The notes: generated from the letters alone by a model not told the origin. Positions 36,258 through 44,268 are shown, counted from the first letter of the stretch. The stretch: DNA of 58,594 bases from Gammaproteobacteria bacterium (GCA_014859375.1 JACUUH010000009.1:1-58594), one strand, 5' to 3'. Program-made: numbers and translations.

Positions 36258-36901
36258 GTTTTTTTGAAAAATTAAATACTGCCACCCAGCAGGCACGAAC
36301 CGAATTATTATCTGCGCCAATTATTAGTAAAGCATTGATGGGTGATATTACAAGGGATGACTATATCGCGTTTTTAACAGAGGCATATCATCATGTTAAA
36401 CATACTGTGCCACTATTGATGGCAGTAGGGGCGCGTATTCCTGAACAAAAAGAATGGCTACGTAATGCGGTTGCAGAATATATTGAAGAAGAACTGGGGC
36501 ATCAGGAATGGATATTGAATGATATTGCTGCTTGTGGTGCTGATAAAGAGGCGGTACGTCATGGCAAACCTAAATTGGCCACCGAACTTATGATTGCCTA
36601 TGCCTATGATATGGTAAACAGGGTTAATCCTCTAGGGTTTTTTGGTATGGTTCACGTGTTAGAAGGCACCAGTATTACAACAGCTGATCGTGCAGCTAGT
36701 AGTATTCAGCGAGCATTAGACCTGCCTAATCAAGCGTTTAGTTATTTACGTTCTCATGGCGCATTAGATATTGAACACGTTAAATTTTTTGAAGGCTTAA
36801 TGGATAAGATTGAGGATCCCAAAGAGCAACAATTAATCATTGATAGTGCTAGTGTTTTTTATAAACTCTATGGCGATATTTTTAGAAGTCTAACTAACTG
36901 A
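36254..36901 (+). CDS. Heme-oxygenase-fold diiron enzyme (TenA/UndA/CADD-like)
   Basis: A 215-residue all-helical protein often annotated TenA family or iron-containing redox enzyme. Candidate iron ligands are all present: E43 (TEAYHH), E80 and H83 (EEELGH), E137 (VLEGTS), and H168, D172, H175 (HGALDIEH). Spacing resembles heme-oxygenase-like diiron oxidases such as UndA, which turns fatty acid to 1-alkene, and CADD. The thiaminase cysteine expected of TenA is not evident. Between an acyl-AMP ligase-like protein and a dehydrogenase, it probably oxidises an acyl substrate; the reaction is unknown. Confidence 0.78.
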   Translation: MSFFEKLNTATQQARTELLSAPIISKALMGDITRDDYIAFLTEAYHHVKHTVPLLMAVGARIPEQKEWLRNAVAEYIEEELGHQEWILNDIAACGADKEAVRHGKPKLATELMIAYAYDMVNRVNPLGFFGMVHVLEGTSITTADRAASSIQRALDLPNQAFSYLRSHGALDIEHVKFFEGLMDKIEDPKEQQLIIDSASVFYKLYGDIFRSLTN

Positions 36902-36911
36902 GATAGGCTAT

Positions 36912-37697
36912 ATGTTTGATTTAAAAAATAAAATAATTGTATTAACAGGTGCTGCAGGTGGCTTAGGTTCTGCTATTGCCTATGAATTATCGACAGCAGG
37001 CGCTATTTTGATCATGGTTGATCGCAATAATGACGCACTTGAGCATTTAAACCAACAATTAGGCGGTCAACACCATTGCCTGACTGTTGATTTATCGGAT
37101 GATACGCAGCGACAACAACTTGTTTCATTTTGCAGTGATTTACCAGATGGCATTGATATGCTGATCAATAATGCTGGGATCAGTGATTTTTCATTATTGG
37201 CTAACACTACAGGCTCCCGAATTGAAACTGTTATTTCAGTTAACTTAATCAGCCCAATTCAACTATGTAACGCATTGCTGCCCCTACTAGATGCTAAAAC
37301 AGCAGCAATGATTGTGAATGTTGGCTCAACCTTTGGTAGTATCGGTTTTCCCGGGTTTAGTGTTTATGCCAGTAGCAAATTTGGCATGCGAGGCTTTACT
37401 GAATCATTACGCAGAGAACTTGCTGATACCTCGATTTCTGTAAAATATTTTGCGCCGAGAGCAGCAAAAACAGCAATTAATAACGATAATGTGGTTGCGA
37501 TGAATACTGAGCTAGGCAATAAAATGGATACACCAGCCGAGGTCGCATCTCAATTTATCCAGTTCATTCAATCTAGGCATCATAGCTATTACGTTGGTTG
37601 GCCAGAAAAGTTATTTGTTAAGATAAACAGTCTATTACCATCACTAGTTGATAAATCAATTTTAAAACAATTACCGATTATTAAACGTTATTTATAA
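36912..37697 (+). CDS. Short-chain dehydrogenase/reductase
   Basis: A 261-residue classical SDR: TGAAGGLGSAIA (13-24) binds NAD(P), an acidic residue follows strand 2 (VDRNN, suggesting NAD), NNAG near 87, and Ser/Tyr-x3-Lys in VGSTFGS and YASSKFG. The C-terminus is long and hydrophobic, as in SDRs acting on lipid substrates. It starts ten bases after the diiron gene and probably reduces or oxidises the product or substrate of that enzyme. Exact substrate unknown. Confidence 0.88.
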   Translation: MFDLKNKIIVLTGAAGGLGSAIAYELSTAGAILIMVDRNNDALEHLNQQLGGQHHCLTVDLSDDTQRQQLVSFCSDLPDGIDMLINNAGISDFSLLANTTGSRIETVISVNLISPIQLCNALLPLLDAKTAAMIVNVGSTFGSIGFPGFSVYASSKFGMRGFTESLRRELADTSISVKYFAPRAAKTAINNDNVVAMNTELGNKMDTPAEVASQFIQFIQSRHHSYYVGWPEKLFVKINSLLPSLVDKSILKQLPIIKRYL

Positions 37698-37712
37698 CGA
37701 GGATTAAAAGTT

Positions 37713-38384
37713 ATGAAATGGAAACAATTTACCGTATCCGTGTTTTTATTGACGCTGGCACAATTAAGTTTTGCTGATGTTAATGAAGCTGTTTTCCAAT
37801 TGCAAAAACGCTGGGCACAGGTGAACTACACCTTAAAAGACAAAGCACAAACTCAGGCTTTTGAAGATCTTATTCAGCGAGCAGATAATGTCGTTAACCA
37901 CAATCCAAAAGCAGCAGAGGCCTATATTTGGCGAGGTATTATTAAATCCAGTTTTGCAGGAGCAAAAGGGGGATTAGGTGCGATGTCTCTGGCGAAATCA
38001 GCTAAAGCCGATCTCGAACACGCATTATCAATCGATGAAAAGGCCTTATCTGGTTCCGCTTTAACAAGCTTAGGCACCTTATATTTTAAAGTACCTGGTT
38101 GGCCAATTGGTTTTGGTGATGATGACAAGGCTCAAGAGTTATTAGAAAAAGCGATTAAAATCAATCCTAATGGCATTGATAGTAATTATTTTTATGGCGA
38201 ATTTTTAATTGATCAACGTAATTATGCTAAAGCCGAGCAATTTTTACTTAAAGCACAACAGGCCCCAGCCAGACCCGATAGACCCTTAGCTGATAAAGGC
38301 CGCCAAGATGAAATAACTGCTTCATTGAATAAGGTGCGTGCATTAATGAAAGCTAAAAAGAATTCAACAGGAATCAGTTTTTAA
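37713..38384 (+). CDS. Periplasmic TPR protein
   Basis: A 223-residue protein with a clear signal peptide (about residues 1-21, ending SFADVN) and helical repeats of TPR type over residues 35-190, including AEAYIWRGIIKSS and AKAEQFLLKAQQAP. The pattern resembles TRAP-transporter-associated T components and other periplasmic scaffold proteins. Good ribosome binding site (GAGGA). It links the enzyme genes with the regulators and may bind a pathway product or an envelope partner; no function is known. Confidence 0.75.
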   Translation: MKWKQFTVSVFLLTLAQLSFADVNEAVFQLQKRWAQVNYTLKDKAQTQAFEDLIQRADNVVNHNPKAAEAYIWRGIIKSSFAGAKGGLGAMSLAKSAKADLEHALSIDEKALSGSALTSLGTLYFKVPGWPIGFGDDDKAQELLEKAIKINPNGIDSNYFYGEFLIDQRNYAKAEQFLLKAQQAPARPDRPLADKGRQDEITASLNKVRALMKAKKNSTGISF

Positions 38385-38393
38385 TTACGCATT

Positions 38394-39053
38394 ATGCAAA
38401 TATTACTGGTAGAAGACGATCAGGCCCTAGCGCAAGCTTTAACTCAGACTCTTCGCGCAGAAGGCTTCGCTGTCAATCATCTAGCCCGTGGCAACCAGGC
38501 TGTTGATGCCGCTAAAACAGATATGCCTGACATGGTCATTTTGGATTTAGGGCTACCTGATATTGATGGCACTGATGTTTTAAAAGCACTACGAAAACTA
38601 AGTGCAGATCTTCCGGTATTAATTCTCACAGCACGTTCAACTTTAGAAGATAAAGTGATTGGCTTAGATTTGGGAGCAGATGACTACTTGGCCAAACCGT
38701 TTGAAGTGGATGAATTATTAGCACGGTTACGTGTTTTTGAGCGTCGTGCAAGTACGTTGAAACATGCAGGATTAAGCATAGGAAACGTTCGGCTGGATAG
38801 TGCCAGTCACCAAGTCTTTGTTGATGACGAAAATATTGAGTTATCACGCCGTGAGTTTATGGTATTAAAGGCGTTGATGGAGAATGCAGGACGAGTCCAA
38901 ACCCGCGATGCTCTTGAATCAAAGCTTTATAGTTGGGGTGAAGAAGTTGCGAGTAATACCGTTGAAGTACACATTCATCATCTAAGAAAAAAATTACCTG
39001 ATCACTTTATTCAGACACTGCGTGGCATTGGCTATATTATTAAGCCATCATGA
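38394..39053 (+). CDS. OmpR-family response regulator (QseB/PmrA-like)
   Basis: A 219-residue regulator: receiver domain with acidic pocket (E7, D8, D9), phosphoacceptor D51 (LDLGLPDIDG) and K101 region (YLAKPF), then a winged helix ending SNTVEVHIHHLRKKLP and TLRGIGYI. The wing helix is closest in pattern to QseB and PmrA (BasR). Both bind direct TTAA-containing repeats 11 bases apart, and two such sites lie in this region (34002 and 42200). It overlaps the kinase gene by four bases. Confidence 0.93.
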   Translation: MQILLVEDDQALAQALTQTLRAEGFAVNHLARGNQAVDAAKTDMPDMVILDLGLPDIDGTDVLKALRKLSADLPVLILTARSTLEDKVIGLDLGADDYLAKPFEVDELLARLRVFERRASTLKHAGLSIGNVRLDSASHQVFVDDENIELSRREFMVLKALMENAGRVQTRDALESKLYSWGEEVASNTVEVHIHHLRKKLPDHFIQTLRGIGYIIKPS

Positions 39054-40390
39054 GGTCAATTCGCACATATTTATTATTAGCCCTGTTAGCTATCATTACG
39101 CTGGTTACTTTTGTATCTTTATTAAAGGGTTACCAATCTAGTATTACAAAAGCACAACAATTATTTGATGACAGATTAAAAAATATAGCAGGGATCATTG
39201 CTAATGCAAATCAGGATACACAACCCCGAACTGCCGGTGTGTTTAAATTATCACCCGGTGTATTCTTTCAAATCTGGTCAGATGACTTTATGCTTCTTGC
39301 ACATTCAAATAACGCGCCACTCACACAGTTATTTGATATTGATAATGACAGTGCTTTCAACAATATTAATTTTTCAGGTTACCGTTGGCGCAGTTATACC
39401 TTACAAGACACGACGCTAAATCGCTGGATCATCGTTGGAGAAAGGGATGATATTCGATATACCCTGGCCGAAAACGTTGTGTTAGCATCAATTATTCCGA
39501 TTGTGTTAGCAATCCCGGTCGCCGCATTAATTATTTGGGTGGCAATCGGCTTAGGTTTGAAACCACTACGTGAATTATCTGAACAGCTTAACAATAAACA
39601 AGCAGATGATTTAAGCCCCGTTGTTTTGCGAGAAACGCCTAAAGAATTAACTCAATTGGTCACAACAACTAATGCTTTGCTCGATAGATTAAATGCTGCT
39701 TTTTTGCGAGAACAGCAATTTTCAACTGATGCGGCTCATGAACTACGTACACCCATTAGCGCATTAAAAGTACAAGTGCATAATCTTCAGACAGCCCATA
39801 AAGTTAATGACCAAGAAATAGAATCACTGGCTTTAGGTATTGATCGTATGGGGCATGTTATTGAACAAATTCTTGCATTGTATCGCCATTCACCAGATCA
39901 ACCTTTAATGAAACGAGCACCACTTGATTTATGTGCGATTTGCCAACATGTTATCGCTAAACACTATGATCAAATAGCATTAAAACAGCAACAAATAAGT
40001 ATGGTTGGTGAAGAAAAATGCGTGATTAAAGCTAATAAATTTGCACTTGAAACATTACTCGATAACGTTATCCTAAATGCAAGTAAATACACACCTGATT
40101 GTAGTGAAATAAGGATCGGTATTTTCCAAAATAATCAATCAGTTAAGCTAGTAATTGAAGACTCTGGACCAGGTATTGAAGCGCATGATTATGATCGAGT
40201 ATTTGAACGTTTTTACCGTGGAAAAGGTGATCAACATGATTCAGGCACGATTGGTTGTGGTCTTGGCTTAGCGATTGTGAAACATATTGTTGCAATTCAT
40301 CATGCTGATATCGTATTAGATCGTTGTGCCGACTTAGGCGGATTGAAAATAGTGATTACATTTCCAAAACAGGTGAAACTCACATCATGA
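39050..40390 (+). CDS. Sensor histidine kinase (QseC/TctE-like)
   Basis: A 446-residue membrane kinase: membrane helix at 7-25, periplasmic sensor domain (about 30-140), second helix at 145-170, HAMP-like linker, phosphoacceptor H230 in STDAAHELRTPIS, and ATPase domain with N box (LLDNVILNASKY), G1 (VIEDSGPGI) and G2 (GCGLGLAIVK). The periplasmic domain has no ExxE iron motif as in PmrB, so the signal cannot be read from sequence. Partner of the regulator just upstream; its stop overlaps the cupredoxin gene start. Confidence 0.94.
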   Translation: MRSIRTYLLLALLAIITLVTFVSLLKGYQSSITKAQQLFDDRLKNIAGIIANANQDTQPRTAGVFKLSPGVFFQIWSDDFMLLAHSNNAPLTQLFDIDNDSAFNNINFSGYRWRSYTLQDTTLNRWIIVGERDDIRYTLAENVVLASIIPIVLAIPVAALIIWVAIGLGLKPLRELSEQLNNKQADDLSPVVLRETPKELTQLVTTTNALLDRLNAAFLREQQFSTDAAHELRTPISALKVQVHNLQTAHKVNDQEIESLALGIDRMGHVIEQILALYRHSPDQPLMKRAPLDLCAICQHVIAKHYDQIALKQQQISMVGEEKCVIKANKFALETLLDNVILNASKYTPDCSEIRIGIFQNNQSVKLVIEDSGPGIEAHDYDRVFERFYRGKGDQHDSGTIGCGLGLAIVKHIVAIHHADIVLDRCADLGGLKIVITFPKQVKLTS

Positions 40391-40719
40391 ACACTTTTTT
40401 ATTGCGGGTCATTATCTTGTTTAGCCTAAGCATTCTTGCATTTAATGTGAAAGCAGCTCCTGTATTTGAACTTACAATCCAGCAACATCTTTTTTATCCT
40501 GCAGAGCTAGTTATCCCAGCGGATACCAAAGTCAAACTAATTATAAAAAATCAGGATGATACAGCAGAAGAATTTGAAAGTTATGAATTAAATCGTGAAA
40601 AAGTAATCCCGGGGCAAAGCTCTGGTGTCATTTTTATTGGACCATTGCCGGCAGGTAGTTATCCGTTTTTTGGAGAGTTTTTTCCAAAAACAGCACAAGG
40701 AAAAATCATTGTTAAATAA
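40387..40719 (+). CDS. Periplasmic cupredoxin-like protein
   Basis: A 110-residue protein with a signal peptide (to about residue 23) and a cupredoxin fold pattern (FYPAELVIPADTKVKLIIKNQD..EEFESYE). In typical cupredoxins the C-terminal loop holds a C-x-F/H copper site; here it reads FFGEFFPKTAQG, with no Cys or His, so a type 1 copper site is absent. Similar domains occur in EfeO and beside FTR1 permeases, where they help deliver or oxidise iron. The start ATG 40387 overlaps the kinase stop. Confidence 0.8.
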   Translation: MNTFLLRVIILFSLSILAFNVKAAPVFELTIQQHLFYPAELVIPADTKVKLIIKNQDDTAEEFESYELNREKVIPGQSSGVIFIGPLPAGSYPFFGEFFPKTAQGKIIVK

Positions 40720-40734
40720 AATAAAACCAGAAAC

Positions 40735-41511
40735 ATGTTAATCAATGCCGTTGTTATTGTTTTACGAGAAGTGCTGGAAGCATCACTGATTATGAGTCTT
40801 TTTCTGGCATATAGTCAGCATGTTACTGTGTCTCGATTGTCGCTATTGTTTGGTATCGTATTAGGTGGATTATTTGCCTGGGCTTATGCTGTCCATATTT
40901 CTACTGTTTCGAACTGGTTTGATGGTGTCGGTCAAGAAGTTATCAATGCTGGCTTACAATTAGCCATTTACTTTGTGTTATTAGGCTTTATAACTCAGGC
41001 TTTAATAGGCGTATCGAGACCAATAGAGCGAATAACACTTATTTCGTTGATGGTGTTAGGTATTGTTTTGGCTTCGATACGTGAAGGTAGTGAGATTGTA
41101 TTGTTCATAACCGGTTTTTCATCAGCACCTGATTTGCTACAACCAGTTTTGATCGGATCCGCAATTGGTGCTGGTATTGGTATTAGTGTCGGTGTGTGTA
41201 TCTATTACTTGTTAGTGACCATGTCTTTTAAAAACAGCGTCAGAGTGGGGTATGTTTTGACCTTGCTCATAGCTGCTGCCATGATCTCTCAAGTGGTGCA
41301 ACAACTCATTCAAGCCGATTGGATTGTGAGCGAATATCCATTATGGGATACATCTAATTGGATAAACGAACGTTCGATTACTGGGCAATTACTTTATGCG
41401 CTGATTGGCTATGAAGCGACACCAACTCCAATTCAGGTTACAGCTTACTTTTCTGCAATAGCCATGATTGTATTTGTTTCTTTTTATCAAATATCGCGTA
41501 AAACAAAATGA
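40735..41511 (+). CDS. FTR1 family iron permease
   Basis: A 258-residue inner-membrane protein with seven predicted helices and both REXXE motifs of the FTR1/EfeU family (R11EVLE15 and R116EGSE120), which bind iron during transport. It follows the cupredoxin gene by 15 bases and overlaps the next gene, forming a small iron-uptake module. Placement behind a diiron enzyme and its regulators suggests iron supply for that enzyme. Ferric versus ferrous substrate is not decided by sequence. Confidence 0.9.
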   Translation: MLINAVVIVLREVLEASLIMSLFLAYSQHVTVSRLSLLFGIVLGGLFAWAYAVHISTVSNWFDGVGQEVINAGLQLAIYFVLLGFITQALIGVSRPIERITLISLMVLGIVLASIREGSEIVLFITGFSSAPDLLQPVLIGSAIGAGIGISVGVCIYYLLVTMSFKNSVRVGYVLTLLIAAAMISQVVQQLIQADWIVSEYPLWDTSNWINERSITGQLLYALIGYEATPTPIQVTAYFSAIAMIVFVSFYQISRKTK

Positions 41512-42194
41512 ACTTCATCAAATTAAAACTGCCAATTTTAGCTCTATTATTTTCACTTCATTCACTTTGTTTTGCCGATAGCACAGCGATTGACAAGGTG
41601 TATCATCCTTATGTGCAGCCTTTGGAACGAGAGATTGAACTAAGGATGATCTCAGCTGATGATGAGCAGCAATACCGCCTGGGCTTAGGCAGATCGCTAT
41701 CAGATCGTCTATTTGTAGAAGGCTATTTAATTGCTAGTAATAATGAGAGCTCGCTCGATGCCTTTGAACTTGAAGCTAAATATCAATTAACGGAACAAGG
41801 TGAATATGCTGCCGACTGGGGTGTATTAGTTGAATTGGAAAAAGACCGTCATGGAGATAATTGGGAGCTAGCCACAGCACTTTTGATGGAAAAAGAGTGG
41901 GGGCGATGGGTGAATGCGACGAACTTAAAGCTGATCTACGAATGGGGTGATGATATAAAAGCTGAATTAGAATCCGCGCTGGCAGTACAAATGCGTTATC
42001 GTTATTCTCGTTTATTTGAACCCGCATTAGAGTTATATTCAGGACAAAATACCCGTGCCTTGGGTCCAGTCATAATGGGTGATGTCAGATTTGATGCCGG
42101 TAAAAAGCTACATTGGGAATCAGGCGTCATCTTTGGATTGGACTCTAAAACACCTAATTCAACCTGGCGATTTTTAACCGAATTTGAATTTTAA
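41508..42194 (+). CDS. Predicted outer-membrane beta-barrel protein
   Basis: A 228-residue protein with a signal peptide (about 1-23, ending CFADST) followed by alternating polar/hydrophobic strands (IELRMISAD, YRLGLGRSL, LFVEGYLIA and others) and a C-terminal Phe (RFLTEFEF), the usual recognition signal for outer-membrane assembly. Not a TonB receptor by size; perhaps a small porin-like barrel. It is the last gene of the run and overlaps the FTR1 gene by four bases, so a link to iron entry is plausible. Confidence 0.7.
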   Translation: MNFIKLKLPILALLFSLHSLCFADSTAIDKVYHPYVQPLEREIELRMISADDEQQYRLGLGRSLSDRLFVEGYLIASNNESSLDAFELEAKYQLTEQGEYAADWGVLVELEKDRHGDNWELATALLMEKEWGRWVNATNLKLIYEWGDDIKAELESALAVQMRYRYSRLFEPALELYSGQNTRALGPVIMGDVRFDAGKKLHWESGVIFGLDSKTPNSTWRFLTEFEF

Positions 42195-42199
42195 CTGGT

Positions 42200-42232
42200 T
42201 TTAAGTCAACGTTAAGCTAAGCTATTTATCCT
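42200..42232 (+). promoter_or_regulatory. Second PmrA/QseB-type box and promoter
   Basis: TTTAAG (42200-42205) and GTTAAG (42211-42216) are separated by five bases, then ten bases to TATCCT (42227-42232). The spacing of all three elements is the same as at 34002-34034. It lies just before the eptA remnant; in enterics eptA is a classical PmrA target. Confidence 0.65.
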
Positions 42233-42267
42233 TGCTGGCAATCTATTTTTGCCAGGAATAAACCACC

Positions 42268-42894
42268 GTGTTCAAAGCTGTTCGTTCACAATATGTTGTT
42301 TTACTTTTCTCGTTATTTCTTGTTTTAGGCTATAACCAAAGTCTATGGCAGGGTATTTTGCAAACACGTAATGAATTTTCACTGCATAATGCATTATTCA
42401 TAATCTCTGTCGCTGTTTTCTTAACTGCAATCATTAACTTTTTATTAAATCTTGTTGTTGTTAAGCATCTACTTAAACCCGTATTAATCATACTTATTAT
42501 CAGCGCAGCCATGGCCAGTTTTTTTATGGATTCGTATGGTGTGCTTATTGATAGCACTATGGTGCAAAATGTATTCGAAACTGACGCACATGAAGCAACT
42601 GAACTCCTAAGTTTTACTTTTGCACAACACCTTATACTTTGGGGGCTGGCACCCGCTTTTGTTATTTATAAACTAGATATTTCGCATTCGACATTTTTTC
42701 GCCAGATTGTTATCAATATATTCTCAATGATTATGAGTGTGTTAATGATTGGGCTTGTAGCAGCTGGTTTTTATCAAGACTATGCATCAACATTTCGCAA
42801 CCATCGTGAGTTTCGTTATTTGATTAATCCAACAAACTACATTTATGCGATTGCTACAAGGTTAACTATGTACTTTTTATACCAATTCGATTAG
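42268..42894 (+). pseudogene. eptA: Truncated phosphoethanolamine transferase, N-terminal membrane domain only
   Basis: Encodes 208 residues that match the membrane domain of EptA-type lipid A phosphoethanolamine transferases, including FFMDSYGVLIDSTMVQNVFETD and DYASTFRNHREFRYLINPTNYIY. Full enzymes are about 540 residues; the sulphatase-like periplasmic catalytic domain is missing and is not found downstream. The stop TAG lies at the first bases of a MITE-like element at 42892, so insertion plus deletion probably destroyed the gene. Start GTG 42268, with AGGA upstream. Cannot be catalytically active as it stands. Confidence 0.85.
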
Positions 42895-43032
42895 GGGGCT
42901 GTTGATCTTTCATCGCCACCCCTGCTGGAGGCTGTTTTTTCATCGAACAAGGCGGAAATAATGCAATGTAGTTATTGGTTGACGGTTTTTCAACTCACAA
43001 CAGAGGCGGCGATGAAAGATAAACAGACCCTA
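42892..43032. mobile_element. MITE family B (141 bp, TA-flanked)
   Basis: Inverted ends of about 28 bases: TAGGGGGCTGTTGATCTTTC on the left, continuing into CATCGCC, and the complement of GGCGATGAAAGATAAACAGA-CCCTA on the right with a few differences. TA at both ends fits a TA target duplication as made by IS630/mariner-type transposases. No coding capacity. It joins the broken end of eptA to the end of ycgL, and TAG at each end acts as the stop codon of both flanking genes. Confidence 0.82.
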
Positions 43033-43308
43033 ATGAACGTAGTTAGCTGATTGTTTGAAGTTGCTTAGATTTTGAATCTTGGGCGGCATTTGCACATGAA
43101 AGCCTTGAGTCTCAAGGTTTTTCATAACCGTTTTTACATTTTCTCGTGCTAAAGGTTTATCTGCAGATAATTCTAATTCCATAACAAAGATCGGTTCTTT
43201 GCCCATCGAGTCATAAAGCGCTTGCGGAACAATCGAAAAATCATCTTTTGTAGTGATATAAAGATAGAGCTCGTCTTTTTGTCGACTTTTGTAGATATAT
43301 GTTTTCAT
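43030..43308 (-). CDS. ycgL: YcgL family protein (UPF0745)
   Basis: A 92-residue protein of the YcgL family, which has a known fold but no assigned activity. Matches the family in YIYKSRQKDELYLYI, DDFSIVPQAL and GFHVQMPP. The stop codon (TAG) is formed by the last bases of the MITE at 42892-43032; the final residues may therefore differ from the ancestral C-terminus. Five bases separate it from the upstream VOC gene, so they share a transcript. Confidence 0.9.
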   Translation of the reverse strand: MKTYIYKSRQKDELYLYITTKDDFSIVPQALYDSMGKEPIFVMELELSADKPLARENVKTVMKNLETQGFHVQMPPKIQNLSNFKQSANYVH

Positions 43309-43313
43309 ACTAT

Positions 43314-43706
43314 TTAAGAAATCGGTGGATGATAGATAATTTGGACAACTGTGTTGGCAGGATCATAACAATAAAAACTGCGAGCGCCATCACGATGAGT
43401 ACGAGGTGGCTGACGCATAACAACATTATGATGTTGTAAATAGGCATACCATTGATCAACGTGTTCTGGTGTCTTAATAATAAACCCAATATGGTCTAAT
43501 TTTTGATTGCCAGAGATGTCGAATTCAGCCGTTGCACGATGCAAAGCTAAGTTATCGTTGCCAGAGCTTAAGTAAACATTATCGGGATCGGGACGCCATT
43601 CAACCTGCATACCCAATAGCTCAACATAAAAATGTTCGCATGCTTCAAGGTCAGTTACGAATAAAGCGACATGGCGTAGTCCTTCAGTTGGTGCTGGACG
43701 TTGCAT
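43314..43706 (-). CDS. VOC family (glyoxalase/bleomycin resistance fold) protein
   Basis: A 130-residue single VOC domain: HVALFVTDLEACEHFYVELLGM at the start, DHIGFIIKT in the middle and a C-terminal acid-poor strand. Candidate metal ligands are His10-region, the His of LDHIGF and a later acidic residue. Members range from glyoxalase I to dioxygenases; length suits a small lyase or epimerase but the substrate is not deducible. In operon with ycgL and the OsmC-like gene. Confidence 0.85.
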   Translation of the reverse strand: MQRPAPTEGLRHVALFVTDLEACEHFYVELLGMQVEWRPDPDNVYLSSGNDNLALHRATAEFDISGNQKLDHIGFIIKTPEHVDQWYAYLQHHNVVMRQPPRTHRDGARSFYCYDPANTVVQIIYHPPIS

Positions 43707-43733
43707 TAAAGTTCTCCGGTAATAAGAAGGGGC

Positions 43734-44153
43734 TTAGTCAACGTCAATTACTTCGTAGTCATGACTGATTTCTGCGGTTTTACCCAGCATGATCGAGGCC
43801 GAGCAATATTTTTCAGTAGACAGTTCCACTGCACGTTTTACGTGTGATTCTTTAACATTTTTGCCGGTCACTGTGTAATGAACATGAATCTTGGTAAAAA
43901 CCTTAGGGACTTCATCGCTACGCTCTGCACTCAGTTCCACAACACAATCACGAATATCTTGGCGCGCTTTTTTTAGAATGTCGACCACATCGAAAGACGT
44001 ACAGCCGCCCATGCCCAGTAATAATAATTCCATTGGTCGCATGCCTGTACCATGACCGCCACTGGCTTCAGGTCCATCCATAACGACAGTGTGACCTGTG
44101 CCGGATTCACCAAGAAACATGACATCTTCAACCCACTTTACCCTTGCTTTCAT
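43734..44153 (-). CDS. OsmC-like peroxiredoxin family protein (YhfA group)
   Basis: A 139-residue OsmC-fold protein with the two conserved cysteines, in GMGGCTSFDV (about residue 51) and EKYCSASIML (about residue 117). OsmC/Ohr proteins reduce organic peroxides; YhfA relatives, which also sit beside crp, are less well defined. The gene is divergent from crp, with the CRP-binding palindrome in the shared 115-base control region, so cAMP-receptor control of this gene is possible. Confidence 0.88.
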   Translation of the reverse strand: MKARVKWVEDVMFLGESGTGHTVVMDGPEASGGHGTGMRPMELLLLGMGGCTSFDVVDILKKARQDIRDCVVELSAERSDEVPKVFTKIHVHYTVTGKNVKESHVKRAVELSTEKYCSASIMLGKTAEISHDYEVIDVD

Positions 44154-44232
44154 TGATTACAATCCTAAACGTTTACGAATAACCGTTAATTTTGCCATAA
44201 TCCCTCTGTTGAAGGCAGTGTTAGTTTATTAT

Positions 44233-44248
44233 TGTGATGTAAATCACA
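44233..44248 (+). promoter_or_regulatory. CRP-binding site between osmC-like gene and crp
   Basis: TGTGATGTAAATCACA has both half-sites TGTGA and TCACA separated by six bases, the full CRP consensus. It lies 20 bases before the crp ATG, within the likely leader or promoter, where binding would most simply repress crp. It could also act on the divergent OsmC-like gene 80 bases away. Confidence 0.85.
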
Positions 44249-44268
44249 TATATTTTGGAAAAAAAACG

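Noticed and set aside
42895..43032. Missing catalytic half of eptA downstream of the MITE
   Set aside because: The sequence after the element is ycgL on the other strand; no sulphatase motifs in any frame nearby.
44098..44268. In-frame upstream extension of crp by 57 codons
   Set aside because: It crosses the divergent OsmC-like gene and the CRP site; homologues start at the MDYQ-like position.
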